In this document: one piece after another, positions 1 to 5,950 of the stretch
Layout of the letters: each line of letters starts with the position of its first letter
Position numbering within the stretch: position 1 is the first letter of the stretch
Source: Planctomycetaceae bacterium
GTDB lineage: Bacteria; Planctomycetota; Planctomycetia; Pirellulales; Thermoguttaceae
Length of the DNA stretch: 7,168 nucleotides
Reading direction: 5' to 3'
Assembly: GCA_031278315.1 (NCBI GenBank)
Contig: JAITKS010000050.1
Coordinates: forward strand, 1-7,168
Program-made: the position numbers and the translations under genes
The notes under the pieces: model-generated
Database searches by the model: none
What the model saw: the letters and a program-made list of their open reading frames with translations, nothing else
What the model was told of the DNA's origin: nothing

Positions 1-2035
1 CTGTTCCTTTATTGAAAAAAGTATCTTTCACTTTCAACGAACCGCTATCGGTAACATTTGTAACCGCAACACCGTTTGCCGCAGTTGCCCGACCGCGTAA
101 ACTATCTGTTCCCGAAAGATCGGCAACTCCCGTAACATTCAACGTTTCCACACCAATCAATGTAAACGCCTGATTGTCATTCGTCCATGAAGTAGTATCG
201 ATATTGACAACATCGTTATCCGTCGAATCCATTCTGATACTGGCAACATAGTCTGGGTTAATGGCATAATTAATTCCTGTATTATCTCCTGAACTACCTG
301 TTGCATTATTTTGAATTGTTGCAGTAATAACGGCATTATTATTAATATTGATGGTACTACTGCCGAGGTTATTTGCTTTACTAGCATCACTACTTGTGCT
401 GCCGCTTGTCCAAATTCCATACGTGCCGTAGTTCCAGTTATAATCATCGTTATCTTTATCAATTGTAGTCGAAGCTGAAATTTTATGGCTGACATCCAAC
501 CCTCCTAATTGACCGGCTGAAACTCCGATTACATACGAGTTCGCATGTGTATCTGTTACTGTTGCTGAAGCTTTAACATCACCATTAAGTACCAAACTTC
601 CAGCCTTAACAGAATATTGTTCTGTGTAGTACGGATCATTAGTAGTATGACCGTCAAGCTTTCCGAGTTGAACACCATAGGCACTCTCGTCCCCTGTAAC
701 ATTAACGGCAGCGAGTGTAATGGTACCGGTAACATCTGGATTGTTAGAATTTGTACTGGGTGTCGCCACTTCAAGATTGAATCCCGTTGCTTTACTATGA
801 TTTGTACCTGTAGTCGTTACATTGATAGCACCTACACTAATCGCTCCGGTGATCTTTCCTGTTGTGTTAGGGTTAGGGGTAGTTCCTGCCTCACGACCAA
901 TATGAACACCAGTAGCATCTACATTGTCAGCAGTTGCCGTAATAGTCCCCAACTCTACCTTGGCTCCAGCAGTAAGAATAGATTTCGCGGAAAATCCCGT
1001 CACAAAGTCGTTATTAGAAGCACCAGTAGAATTACCGTCATAGTTTCCCGTTACAACAATGTTATCTGTTGTAACGGTACCGTAAATATCTTTTAACTCA
1101 ACCCCAATCGCTACATCATTTTTGGCATTGGCGTCATTAGCACCAGCCGTAACGTTACCGAGTGTAATTGAACTATCGGCAGAAACATTGCCCGCAATAA
1201 AACCATGAATCGCATTAGCTGTACCATTAGTATTACTTGTTTCTGCCTTAATAGTATCCAGTGTTATTTTTGTTGTACCTGTCAAATCTCCCGCAACGAA
1301 GCCGAACACATCTCCTTCCCCACTATTCGTAACCTTGATAGTTGTTCCACTTGTTCCTGAAAGGTTTATGGTCGCATTTGACAAATTTGCGGGATTTTTG
1401 TAATCCGTATTAGAAAAAACAAACCCATAAGCAGCACCGCCAGCCGCCGTAACAGAGTAGGTTGCTGCTGAAGTATCTGTTACCGAAAGCGTACCGGAAA
1501 AATCCGTATCCGAAACATAACCAAATCCCGCCGTAAATTGACCACTAGTGTTGGTATTTTTAACAGTAATTTCATGTGTAGCGAAATCGAAATTCAGAGT
1601 ATTGTCATTCGTAAAAAGACCGCCAACCCGCAACTGATTAACCGAACCTGTCGCAAGATTCCCCGTCAATTTGAATGTATCAGTGCCAGGGACATAGACC
1701 GCTTCAGAAGAAGAACCATTATAATAGTAATATTTTTGGGCACCCTTATCAATATAGAGATTGACGTAAGGTCCGCTACCAGCACCTAAATCAACTACAC
1801 CTTCTGTTGTAGTGATGTTTTTTTGGTCGGCGTAAGCCTTATTCAAACATCCTAATCCCCCCCCCCCGCCTAAATTAACAGAAAGCGCAGTGCAAAGAGT
1901 CGCCGTAGCGAGTAATTTTCGCCATATTTTCGGCATTTTTTGGCGAATTAATTTTTTTAAGAGGCAATACATTTGTAATTGTTCCGAATCTTGAATAACT
2001 GTAAAACCAGTATGTTGTTGACGTTTTTTTGTCAT
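1..2035 (-). CDS. Large exported repeat-rich surface protein, N-terminal 678 residues (C-terminus outside window)
   Basis: The frame is open from an ATG at 2035 to the window edge, so the C-terminus is missing. The start is backed by AAGGAA seven bases upstream. Residues 1-69 look like a long signal peptide: a basic N-terminus, a second Met at 34 (MPKIWRK), a hydrophobic stretch (41-53), a glycine run (56-60), then a signal peptidase I-like site KAYA|DQK after residue 69. The mature part has no cysteine and is dominated by Gly, Thr, Asn, Ser, Ala and Val. From about residue 200 to 520 a degenerate 30-45 residue pattern recurs: a G-hydrophobic-x-hydrophobic-G segment, then an ITL/ISV strand, then a V-T-polar tail (for example GFVAGDLTGTTKITL and GFIAGNVSADSSITL). 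This resembles beta-solenoid passengers of autotransporters or adhesins, but no barrel or anchor is visible, so the secretion route is unknown. The 11-base G run in the signal-peptide coding region suggests phase variation. The gene is certain in outline; its function is inferred. Confidence 0.82.
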   Translation of the reverse strand, partial: MTKKRQQHTGFTVIQDSEQLQMYCLLKKLIRQKMPKIWRKLLATATLCTALSVNLGGGGGLGCLNKAYADQKNITTTEGVVDLGAGSGPYVNLYIDKGAQKYYYYNGSSSEAVYVPGTDTFKLTGNLATGSVNQLRVGGLFTNDNTLNFDFATHEITVKNTNTSGQFTAGFGYVSDTDFSGTLSVTDTSAATYSVTAAGGAAYGFVFSNTDYKNPANLSNATINLSGTSGTTIKVTNSGEGDVFGFVAGDLTGTTKITLDTIKAETSNTNGTANAIHGFIAGNVSADSSITLGNVTAGANDANAKNDVAIGVELKDIYGTVTTDNIVVTGNYDGNSTGASNNDFVTGFSAKSILTAGAKVELGTITATADNVDATGVHIGREAGTTPNPNTTGKITGAISVGAINVTTTGTNHSKATGFNLEVATPSTNSNNPDVTGTITLAAVNVTGDESAYGVQLGKLDGHTTNDPYYTEQYSVKAGSLVLNGDVKASATVTDTHANSYVIGVSAGQLGGLDVSHKISASTTIDKDNDDYNWNYGTYGIWTSGSTSSDASKANNLGSSTININNNAVITATIQNNATGSSGDNTGINYAINPDYVASIRMDSTDNDVVNIDTTSWTNDNQAFTLIGVETLNVTGVADLSGTDSLRGRATAANGVAVTNVTDSGSLKVKDTFFNKGT
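1857..1867 (-). repeat. 11-base poly-G tract (coding strand) in the signal-peptide region
   Basis: Eleven consecutive C on the + strand read as eleven G in codons 57-60 of the surface protein, giving Gly-Gly-Gly-Gly. With 11 G the upstream start and the long downstream frame are joined. With 10 G the ribosome meets GAT TAG directly after the tract. With 12 G it meets ATT AGG ATG TTT GAA TAA. The tract therefore sits where slipped-strand mispairing would turn the gene off. A miscounted homopolymer is possible, but the frame is intact as given. Confidence 0.8.
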
Positions 2036-2041
2036 GGGATA

Positions 2042-2047
2042 TTCCTT
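2042..2047 (-). promoter_or_regulatory. Ribosome binding site of the surface protein gene
   Basis: AAGGAA on the minus strand lies six bases before the ATG at 2035 (core AAGGA, seven bases). It decides the MTKK start over the in-frame Met codons at residues 22 and 34. It is the only convincing Shine-Dalgarno sequence in the window; pyrF, the adaptor gene and the vWA gene have none. Confidence 0.65.
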
Positions 2048-2220
2048 AAAATAAGAATAAAATGAAAATTTGAAATATATCCAACATGAATACATTTCGT
2101 TTAATGGGCAAACTTCCCTTTTTGTCGTATTTTACCTAATGTAAAATGACGTTACCCCCATAATCGGCTTATTATATCGTAACCATTGAGTTTTTTTTGA
2201 TAATTTCCAAAATAAATTTT

Positions 2221-2284
2221 GGGAACTTCTAAAAACATCAGGAACGCAGTCGTCTCGACTGCACATTGCCTATAAAAAGTGCAG
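2221..2284. repeat. Family A repeat, copy A1 (left half only)
   Basis: This stretch matches 3672-3735 over 64 bases with one difference. It begins with the terminal motif GGGAACTTCTAAAAAC, continues through the palindrome GCAGTCGTCTCGACTGC and the loop ATTGCCTATAAAAAGTGCAG, and then stops. The right half and right terminal repeat found in copy A2 are missing. Repeat B1 starts six bases later, which suggests that this copy was truncated or replaced by B1. Confidence 0.8.
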
Positions 2285-2290
2285 TATAAT

Positions 2291-2398
2291 AGTTGAGAGT
2301 GGATAGTGGATAGTGGATAGTGTCGCAAGCGGAATGATTACCGTTTTGGTAGTAATCCGCATGCGACACTATCAACTATCCACTATCCACTCTCAACT
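2291..2398. repeat. Family B hairpin repeat, copy B1, overlapping the 3' end of pyrF
   Basis: Arms 2291-2326 and 2363-2398 are 36-base inverted repeats with a single mismatch. Each contains tandem heptamers of the type GTGGATA. The apical part (2327-2362) carries further imperfect pairing (GCGGA with TCCGC) and the core TAATCCGCATGCGA. Because the heptamers contain TAG and have a period of 7, stops fall in all three frames, and the palindrome gives the same on the other strand. The pyrF stop at 2383-2385 is one of these TAGs. Transcribed from pyrF it would fold into a very stable hairpin and could help end transcription, although no T tract follows. Confidence 0.85.
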
Positions 2399-3336
2399 AC
2401 GCTTAGTTTTCCTGCCGGAGTTTCTGCACGTAATTGTTCGATCATTTGAATTGTTGCCGCTTCGATTGCCTGTTGCCATTTTGTTTCACCGAATGTTGTT
2501 TGAAACGGTTCACGACGGTACGCAAAAATAATACCGCGTGAATTATTAATCACCGCACCCAATCCATTCTCGTCAAATGCCGCCGCAACATCTTTCGCAC
2601 AACCTCCTTGCAACCCAAACCCAGGAACAAGAAACCAAGTATTGGGCATCACACCACGTAATTCCGCAAGTTGTTCCGACCAGACCGCACCAACAACAGC
2701 TCCAATATTACCGTAACGTCTCGATTCAAAACCAGCCGATTCAGAACAAGTCGATAACGATAATTGTTGAACATATTCCGCAACACAACGGTAAATCGTT
2801 TTACCGCCAACCGTAAGATCTTGAAGCATTGCTCCGCCGCGGTTCGAAGTCTTAACAAGAACAAATATTCCGGCGTTTCGCTCAACAGCCGTTTTGACAA
2901 ACGGTTCCAGTGAATCATCACCAAGATAAGGCGAAACAGTAAGTGCATCAGCTCCCCACGCCGAATCTCTGCCCAAAATACCAGCAGCATACGCCTCCGC
3001 CGTTGAACCAATATCGCTCCGCTTACCATCAAAAATAATCACTAAATCTTTTTTGTTGCGAATATAATTGATAAGCCAACGGAGAACAGACATTCCAGGA
3101 ACACCGTATTGCTCAAAAAAAGCCGCCTGAATCTTAATCGCCGGAACCAACGGCGCAACAATATCAATAACCTCACAACAAAATTCCCTGAACACTTCCG
3201 CAACCTGCTCCCCATCTTGCGGATCCGTATTTCGGCAAACCGCCCGCGGAATACAATCAAAACGCGGATCAAGTCCCACCATTACAGGATTTCTCTTGTT
3301 ATAAATCGCCTCGGTTAGTAATTCGGAAAATGTCAT
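2383..3336 (-). CDS. pyrF: Orotidine 5'-phosphate decarboxylase, type 2 family (PyrF)
   Basis: The 317-residue product catalyses the last step of de novo UMP synthesis, decarboxylating orotidine 5'-phosphate in the cytoplasm. Visible motifs, in order: GLDPR (21-25), PAIKIQAAFFEQYG with K68, the catalytic FDGKRSDIGSTA with D103, K105 and D108, SPYLGDDSLEPF (135-146), KTSNRGG (162-168), GAVVGAV (212-218), VPGFGLQGG (237-245) and NNSRGIIFAY (264-273). Length and motif order fit the longer type 2 family (pyrF_sub2) rather than the shorter type 1 enzyme. Catalytic residues are intact, though the usual DAKRGDIG reads DGKRSDIG. The last codons (about LSVVESG and the stop) are encoded by the arm of repeat B1, so the C-terminal tail appears to have been reshaped by it. 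No Shine-Dalgarno sequence precedes the ATG. The gene stands alone, oriented like the surface protein gene but 347 bases from it. Confidence 0.95.
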   Translation of the reverse strand: MTFSELLTEAIYNKRNPVMVGLDPRFDCIPRAVCRNTDPQDGEQVAEVFREFCCEVIDIVAPLVPAIKIQAAFFEQYGVPGMSVLRWLINYIRNKKDLVIIFDGKRSDIGSTAEAYAAGILGRDSAWGADALTVSPYLGDDSLEPFVKTAVERNAGIFVLVKTSNRGGAMLQDLTVGGKTIYRCVAEYVQQLSLSTCSESAGFESRRYGNIGAVVGAVWSEQLAELRGVMPNTWFLVPGFGLQGGCAKDVAAAFDENGLGAVINNSRGIIFAYRREPFQTTFGETKWQQAIEAATIQMIEQLRAETPAGKLSVVESG

Positions 3337-3388
3337 TGGATCATTAGGTTTGGGGGGAATCTATCTGTAGAATTGTTGTTTTTTGATT

Positions 3389-3530
3389 TTAACCCCGCTA
3401 GGAAGAATAGAGTAGTTGATAGTGAAGTGTTGATAGCGGATAGCACCGCATGCAGATTACTATCTAAACGGTAATAATTCCACATGCGACACTATCCACT
3501 ATAAACGACTCTCCCCTCTAGCAGGGTTAA
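3389..3530. repeat. Family B hairpin repeat, copy B2, inverted relative to B1
   Basis: The reverse complement of this region aligns with B1: a GGATAGTGTCGCA arm, the ATTACCGTTT centre, a TAGTAAT/GCATGCG core and the opposite arm of ACTATC-type words. It also has outer arms that B1 lacks: TTAACCCCGCTAG (3389-3401) and CTAGCAGGGTTAA (3518-3530), inverted with one mismatch. The whole can fold into one long imperfect stem. It begins 53 bases upstream of the pyrF start. Confidence 0.75.
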
Positions 3531-3671
3531 GAAGGAAAAATAAAAACATTACTGAATAATCGTGTTGAAAATACAAATTGTTGATGATTTTACCATAAGC
3601 AAAAAATTTGTATACTCATCACTCTTGACAATTCTGACCCCGTTTTTTGATAGAATAAACTGAATATATCA

Positions 3672-3838
3672 GGGAACTTCTAAAAACATCAGGAACGCAG
3701 TCGTCTCGACCGCACATTGCCTATAAAAAGTGCAGGCGAGACGCATGAGGAACGCAGTCGTCTCGACTGCACATTGCCTATAAAAAGTGCAGGCGAGACG
3801 CCTGCGTTCCTCTCTAATATTAGTTTTTAGAAGTTACC
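3672..3838. repeat. Family A element, copy A2, complete with terminal inverted repeats
   Basis: This is a MITE-like unit without coding capacity. The terminal inverted repeats are GGGAACTTCTAAAAAC (3672-3687) and its partner GTTTTTAGAAGTTACC (3823-3838), with one mismatch. Inside, a GC-rich unit occurs twice with a 57-base period (3691 and 3748). The second unit (3748-3811) is a long hairpin in which AGGAACGCAG pairs with CTGCGTTCCT, and each arm contains its own small palindrome, so either a long stem or a cruciform could form. The first unit lacks the final arm. No clear target-site duplication is seen and no transposase is present, so mobility would need help in trans. Confidence 0.8.
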
Positions 3839-3980
3839 TAATGTATTATTAAAATCGTCCGTGTGAAGGGCGGAATTGTGTACAATTTTTTTGACTCGCA
3901 AACAAGTTGTATTTACTAAAAAAAATATTGCAGTGTTTATTGACAATATTTTAAATTACAAAAATTAAAAACGAATTTTA

Positions 3981-4090
3981 AAAGGAATGCAGACATCACG
4001 TCTGCACAGTTTTTTGTACAAAAAAACGTTCATGCGGTCAAAGTGATCGTGTTCCTTCTAACAATAAATTTTTATGTGAGGTTTTGAGAA
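3981..4090. repeat. Family A element, copy A4, degenerate
   Basis: The ends AAGGAATGCAG and TGTTCCTTCTAACAATAAAT are related to copy A3 at 5741-5830. The loop contains the same 16-base palindrome TTTTTTGTACAAAAAA (4010-4025). The right terminal repeat is decayed (GAGGTTTTGAGAA against AGGTTTTTAGAAA in A3), and the stem has many mismatches. This looks like an older copy of the A3 subfamily, lying about 85 bases upstream of the adaptor gene. Confidence 0.65.
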
Positions 4091-4124
4091 TGTCCATACA
4101 TTAAAACTTCAAAACTTCAAATCA

Positions 4125-4174
4125 TTAAAACTAAAACTAGAACTAAAACTAACATTTAAACTAAAACTAAAAAT
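4125..4174 (+). promoter_or_regulatory. AACTAA-rich leader of the adaptor gene, no Shine-Dalgarno
   Basis: The fifty bases before the ATG are near-tandem copies of AAAACT/AACTAA. They contain almost no G, repeated TAA stops and no purine-rich ribosome binding site. An unstructured leader of this kind could load ribosomes without Shine-Dalgarno pairing. The same style of leader precedes the vWA gene. Confidence 0.45.
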
Positions 4175-5551
4175 ATGAAAAATACAAAAATTTTTACGTT
4201 GGTGAGAAAGACAGCTATTTCTTTTGTGTTGATTCTTTTGACCTGTTTTTTAATTGGCAGGATGTCGGTGCCGAAACCTGTTACTCGGTCCGTTGATACA
4301 GGCAATCAGATAAATACGGTTGAAGTTGTTTCAATTGAGAAACATACGTCAGGTATAAGTTTTAAGGTTGACGGAGAAGTAACGCCTTTTCGTGTAATTG
4401 ATATCGTTACAGAAATTCAGGGGCGGGTTGTTTACAAGTCGGAGAAGTGCAGACTTGGTCATTCGGTTCGTAAAGATGAAATCTTATTGCGGGTTGATCC
4501 GACGGATTATCAACTCGAAGTGAATCAATTAAAAGAAGCGGTAAAGCAAGCAGCTGTAAATATCACAGAGAATAAAGTTTTAATGGACAATACAAAAAAA
4601 GAACTCGAAATCGCTAAACAGCAACTTGAACTAAAAAAACGCGATTACGATCGTTTTGAGACATTAGTAAAAACAACTACCGCAACTTATGCCGATCTTG
4701 ATTCATCGCTTTCGACTTTGCTCAATGCGAAAGATTCTATACAAAAACTGGAAAATCAAATTCGAATTTATGAAACACAATCAGACAAACTTGAAATCGC
4801 ATTACAGAAAGAAAAAATAAATTTACAAACAGCGGAATTAAATCTTGAAAGAACGAATATTAAATCGCCGATTGACGGCGTAATAACGTCTGATTCGTTT
4901 GAGGTGAATACATACATTCAGCGGGGTACGAGTGTCGCAAAAATTCTTGACCCCGAACAATTTGAAATTCAGTGCAGTTTATACATGAAACAGATTCAAT
5001 GGATTTGGTTATCAAGGACGAAATCCGGTCTGTCGGACGGTTACGTTTTTGCACCGACTGATGTAACGATCTTGTATGAGATTGACGGCGAAAAATGGAT
5101 TTGGGACGGCGTTTTGCAAACACTAGACGGAGGCGGCGTTGACGCTTTAACGCGTATGATTCCGTGTAGAGTGAAAGTAAATAATCCAAAATTAGTACGG
5201 TTATTAGACAAAAATACAATTTCGATTAGAAAACCGCCGACTTTATTTTTTGGAATGTATGTATCGATAATAGTGCATTCGAAACCTGATGTCGAGTTAT
5301 ATCGAATTCCAGAAAAGGCTTTGTTACCCGGAAATAAAATTTGGACTGCAACAGGCGGAATTTTACACAAACACAACATTAGAGTCGCAACAACAACACC
5401 AGAGGGAATTTTATTCTATGCCGATTCAAAATCTATTGACGATAATGATCTAGTCGTAGTTTCGCCGTTAGCAACTCCTGTTGAGGGAAGTAATGTAAAG
5501 ATCATACAAACAGAAAATCCAAAAAAAGTTTTGTTATCAAAAAAAGAGTAG
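4175..5551 (+). CDS. HlyD/AcrA-type membrane fusion protein (periplasmic efflux adaptor)
   Basis: The 458-residue product has the plan of a periplasmic adaptor that links an inner-membrane pump to an outer-membrane channel. A hydrophobic segment at residues 14-28 anchors it or acts as an uncleaved signal; LLTC at 21-24 is a poor lipobox. The first half of the lipoyl (barrel-sandwich) domain is at about 66-109 (GEVTPF to LLRVDPT), then a long charged coiled-coil hairpin at about 112-226, then the second lipoyl half at 227-260 (TNIKSPIDGVITSDSF, RGTSVAKIL). Beta-barrel and membrane-proximal domains follow, with GMYVSIIV (360-367) and IPEKALL (378-384), equivalents of the usual PGM.V and VP..AL motifs. 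RND or ABC adaptors normally sit beside their pump gene. Here the next gene downstream is a vWA protein and upstream is repeat DNA, so the partner is elsewhere. The substrate cannot be told. Confidence 0.9.
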   Translation: MKNTKIFTLVRKTAISFVLILLTCFLIGRMSVPKPVTRSVDTGNQINTVEVVSIEKHTSGISFKVDGEVTPFRVIDIVTEIQGRVVYKSEKCRLGHSVRKDEILLRVDPTDYQLEVNQLKEAVKQAAVNITENKVLMDNTKKELEIAKQQLELKKRDYDRFETLVKTTTATYADLDSSLSTLLNAKDSIQKLENQIRIYETQSDKLEIALQKEKINLQTAELNLERTNIKSPIDGVITSDSFEVNTYIQRGTSVAKILDPEQFEIQCSLYMKQIQWIWLSRTKSGLSDGYVFAPTDVTILYEIDGEKWIWDGVLQTLDGGGVDALTRMIPCRVKVNNPKLVRLLDKNTISIRKPPTLFFGMYVSIIVHSKPDVELYRIPEKALLPGNKIWTATGGILHKHNIRVATTTPEGILFYADSKSIDDNDLVVVSPLATPVEGSNVKIIQTENPKKVLLSKKE

Positions 5552-5639
5552 CTGGATTTTCCAAAAAATTTAAACGTAATTTCGTGTAATATAGTCAGTG
5601 GAATTTTTATTTTTCACCTTTTTTGAGTTCATGAATTTT

Positions 5640-5687
5640 AAGGCTCAGTCAAACCAGCCCTGAAAGGCTCAATCGAATCAGCCCTGA
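5640..5687. repeat. 24-base tandem repeat, two copies plus a decayed third
   Basis: AAGGCTCAGTCAAACC... at 5640-5663 and AAGGCTCAATCGAATC... at 5664-5687 both end in AGCCCTGA, and a weak third unit (AAGGATAAATCGGAAT) follows at 5688. The units differ at four positions. The copy number is too low and there are no spacers, so this is not a CRISPR. Confidence 0.75.
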
Positions 5688-5714
5688 AAGGATAAATCGG
5701 AATAATTGTGTATA

Positions 5715-5858
5715 GGTAACTTCTAAAAACTAATATTAGGAGGAACGCAGGCGTCCCGCCTGCACTTTTTTTGTACAAAAAACGCCTAAAAATATGCGGT
5801 CGAGACGACCGCGTTCCTTCTAACAATAAATTTTTACATTAGGTTTTTAGAAATTATT
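5715..5858. repeat. Family A element, copy A3, full length
   Basis: The left end GGTAACTTCTAAAAAC (5715-5730) and right end GTTTTTAGAAATTATT (5843-5858) are imperfect inverted repeats. The first 37 bases match the reverse complement of the right end of copy A2 apart from one inserted or deleted base. The stem arms AGGAACGCAGGCGTC (5741 onward) and CGACCGCGTTCCT (to 5818) enclose a loop with the palindrome TTTTTTGTACAAAAAA (5767-5782) shared with A4. It has no coding capacity. Confidence 0.8.
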
Positions 5859-5862
5859 TATA

Positions 5863-5950
5863 GTGATTAATGATTCGAACTCAACATCGGTACTAATTTC
5901 CGCATGCGAACTAACCACTAACAACTAACAACTAATCACTAACCACTAAA
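5863..5950. repeat. Family B repeat, copy B3, directly abutting the vWA start codon
   Basis: The core CGGTACTAATTTCCGCATGC aligns with GGTAGTAATCCGCATGC in B1. The arms have diverged: the right arm is a run of AACTAAC/CACTAAC heptamers (5908-5949) and the left arm pairs mainly through AGTGATTA with TAATCACT. It lies five bases after A3 and ends at the ATG of the vWA gene, supplying its leader. No Shine-Dalgarno sequence is present. Confidence 0.65.

Larger units (their letters stand above)
2036..2382. other. Gene-free stretch between pyrF and the surface protein gene
   Basis: About 185 bases (2036-2220) form the leader and promoter region of the surface protein gene, followed by repeat A1 (2221-2284) and most of repeat B1. 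On the minus strand a TATAAT-like hexamer occurs at 2171-2176, about 136 bases before the start codon, without a convincing -35 partner, so no promoter is called. No open frame with a recognisable product lies here. Confidence 0.6.
3337..4174. other. 838-base gene-free stretch filled with repeats
   Basis: No credible coding frame is present between the divergent starts of pyrF and the adaptor gene. The stretch holds repeat B2 (3389-3530), a unique AT-rich part (3531-3671), the full A2 element (3672-3838), a second AT-rich part (3839-3980), the degenerate A4 element (3981-4090) and the AACTAA-rich adaptor leader. TTGACA occurs at 3625-3630 and 3940-3945, but neither has a good -10 box at the right distance, so promoters cannot be placed with confidence. 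Confidence 0.7.
5552..5950. other. Gene-free stretch between the adaptor and vWA genes
   Basis: This stretch contains an AT-rich trailer (5552-5639) with no obvious hairpin-plus-T terminator, the 24-base tandem repeat, repeat A3 and repeat B3. An open frame on the minus strand at 5638-5826 merely translates these repeats and is not considered a gene. Confidence 0.65.

Noticed and set aside
617..1096. A 159-codon + strand open frame opposite the surface protein gene
   Set aside because: It is rich in Ser, Arg, Cys and Ile with no recognisable family, no ribosome binding site and a position wholly antisense to the convincing long minus-strand frame.
1844..1858. A possible lipoprotein lipobox (GLGC) in the surface protein signal
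   Set aside because: The -3 position is Gly rather than Leu, Val or Ile, and a better signal peptidase I site (KAYA|D) follows a few residues later.
1985..2020. GFTVIQ near the surface protein N-terminus resembling a type IV prepilin or DUF1559 motif
   Set aside because: The residue at +5 is Gln instead of Glu and the following stretch is polar (DSEQLQ), not the required hydrophobic helix.
2649..3032. A 127-codon minus-strand frame inside pyrF, and others overlapping pyrF on both strands
   Set aside because: pyrF has all family motifs across this span; the overlapping frames have no recognisable features.
3625..3656. TTGACA followed by TAGAAT as a sigma70-type promoter
   Set aside because: The spacer is 20 bases, too long for a standard promoter, and the next coding region begins more than 500 bases downstream beyond two repeat elements.
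3691..3811. The tandem palindromic units as a minimal CRISPR array
   Set aside because: The units are directly joined without spacers, the similarity covers the entire period, and no cas gene is present.
5638..5826. A 62-codon minus-strand open frame
   Set aside because: Its whole length translates the 24-base tandem repeat and repeat A3; peptides of this kind arise from GC-rich repeats and not from genes.
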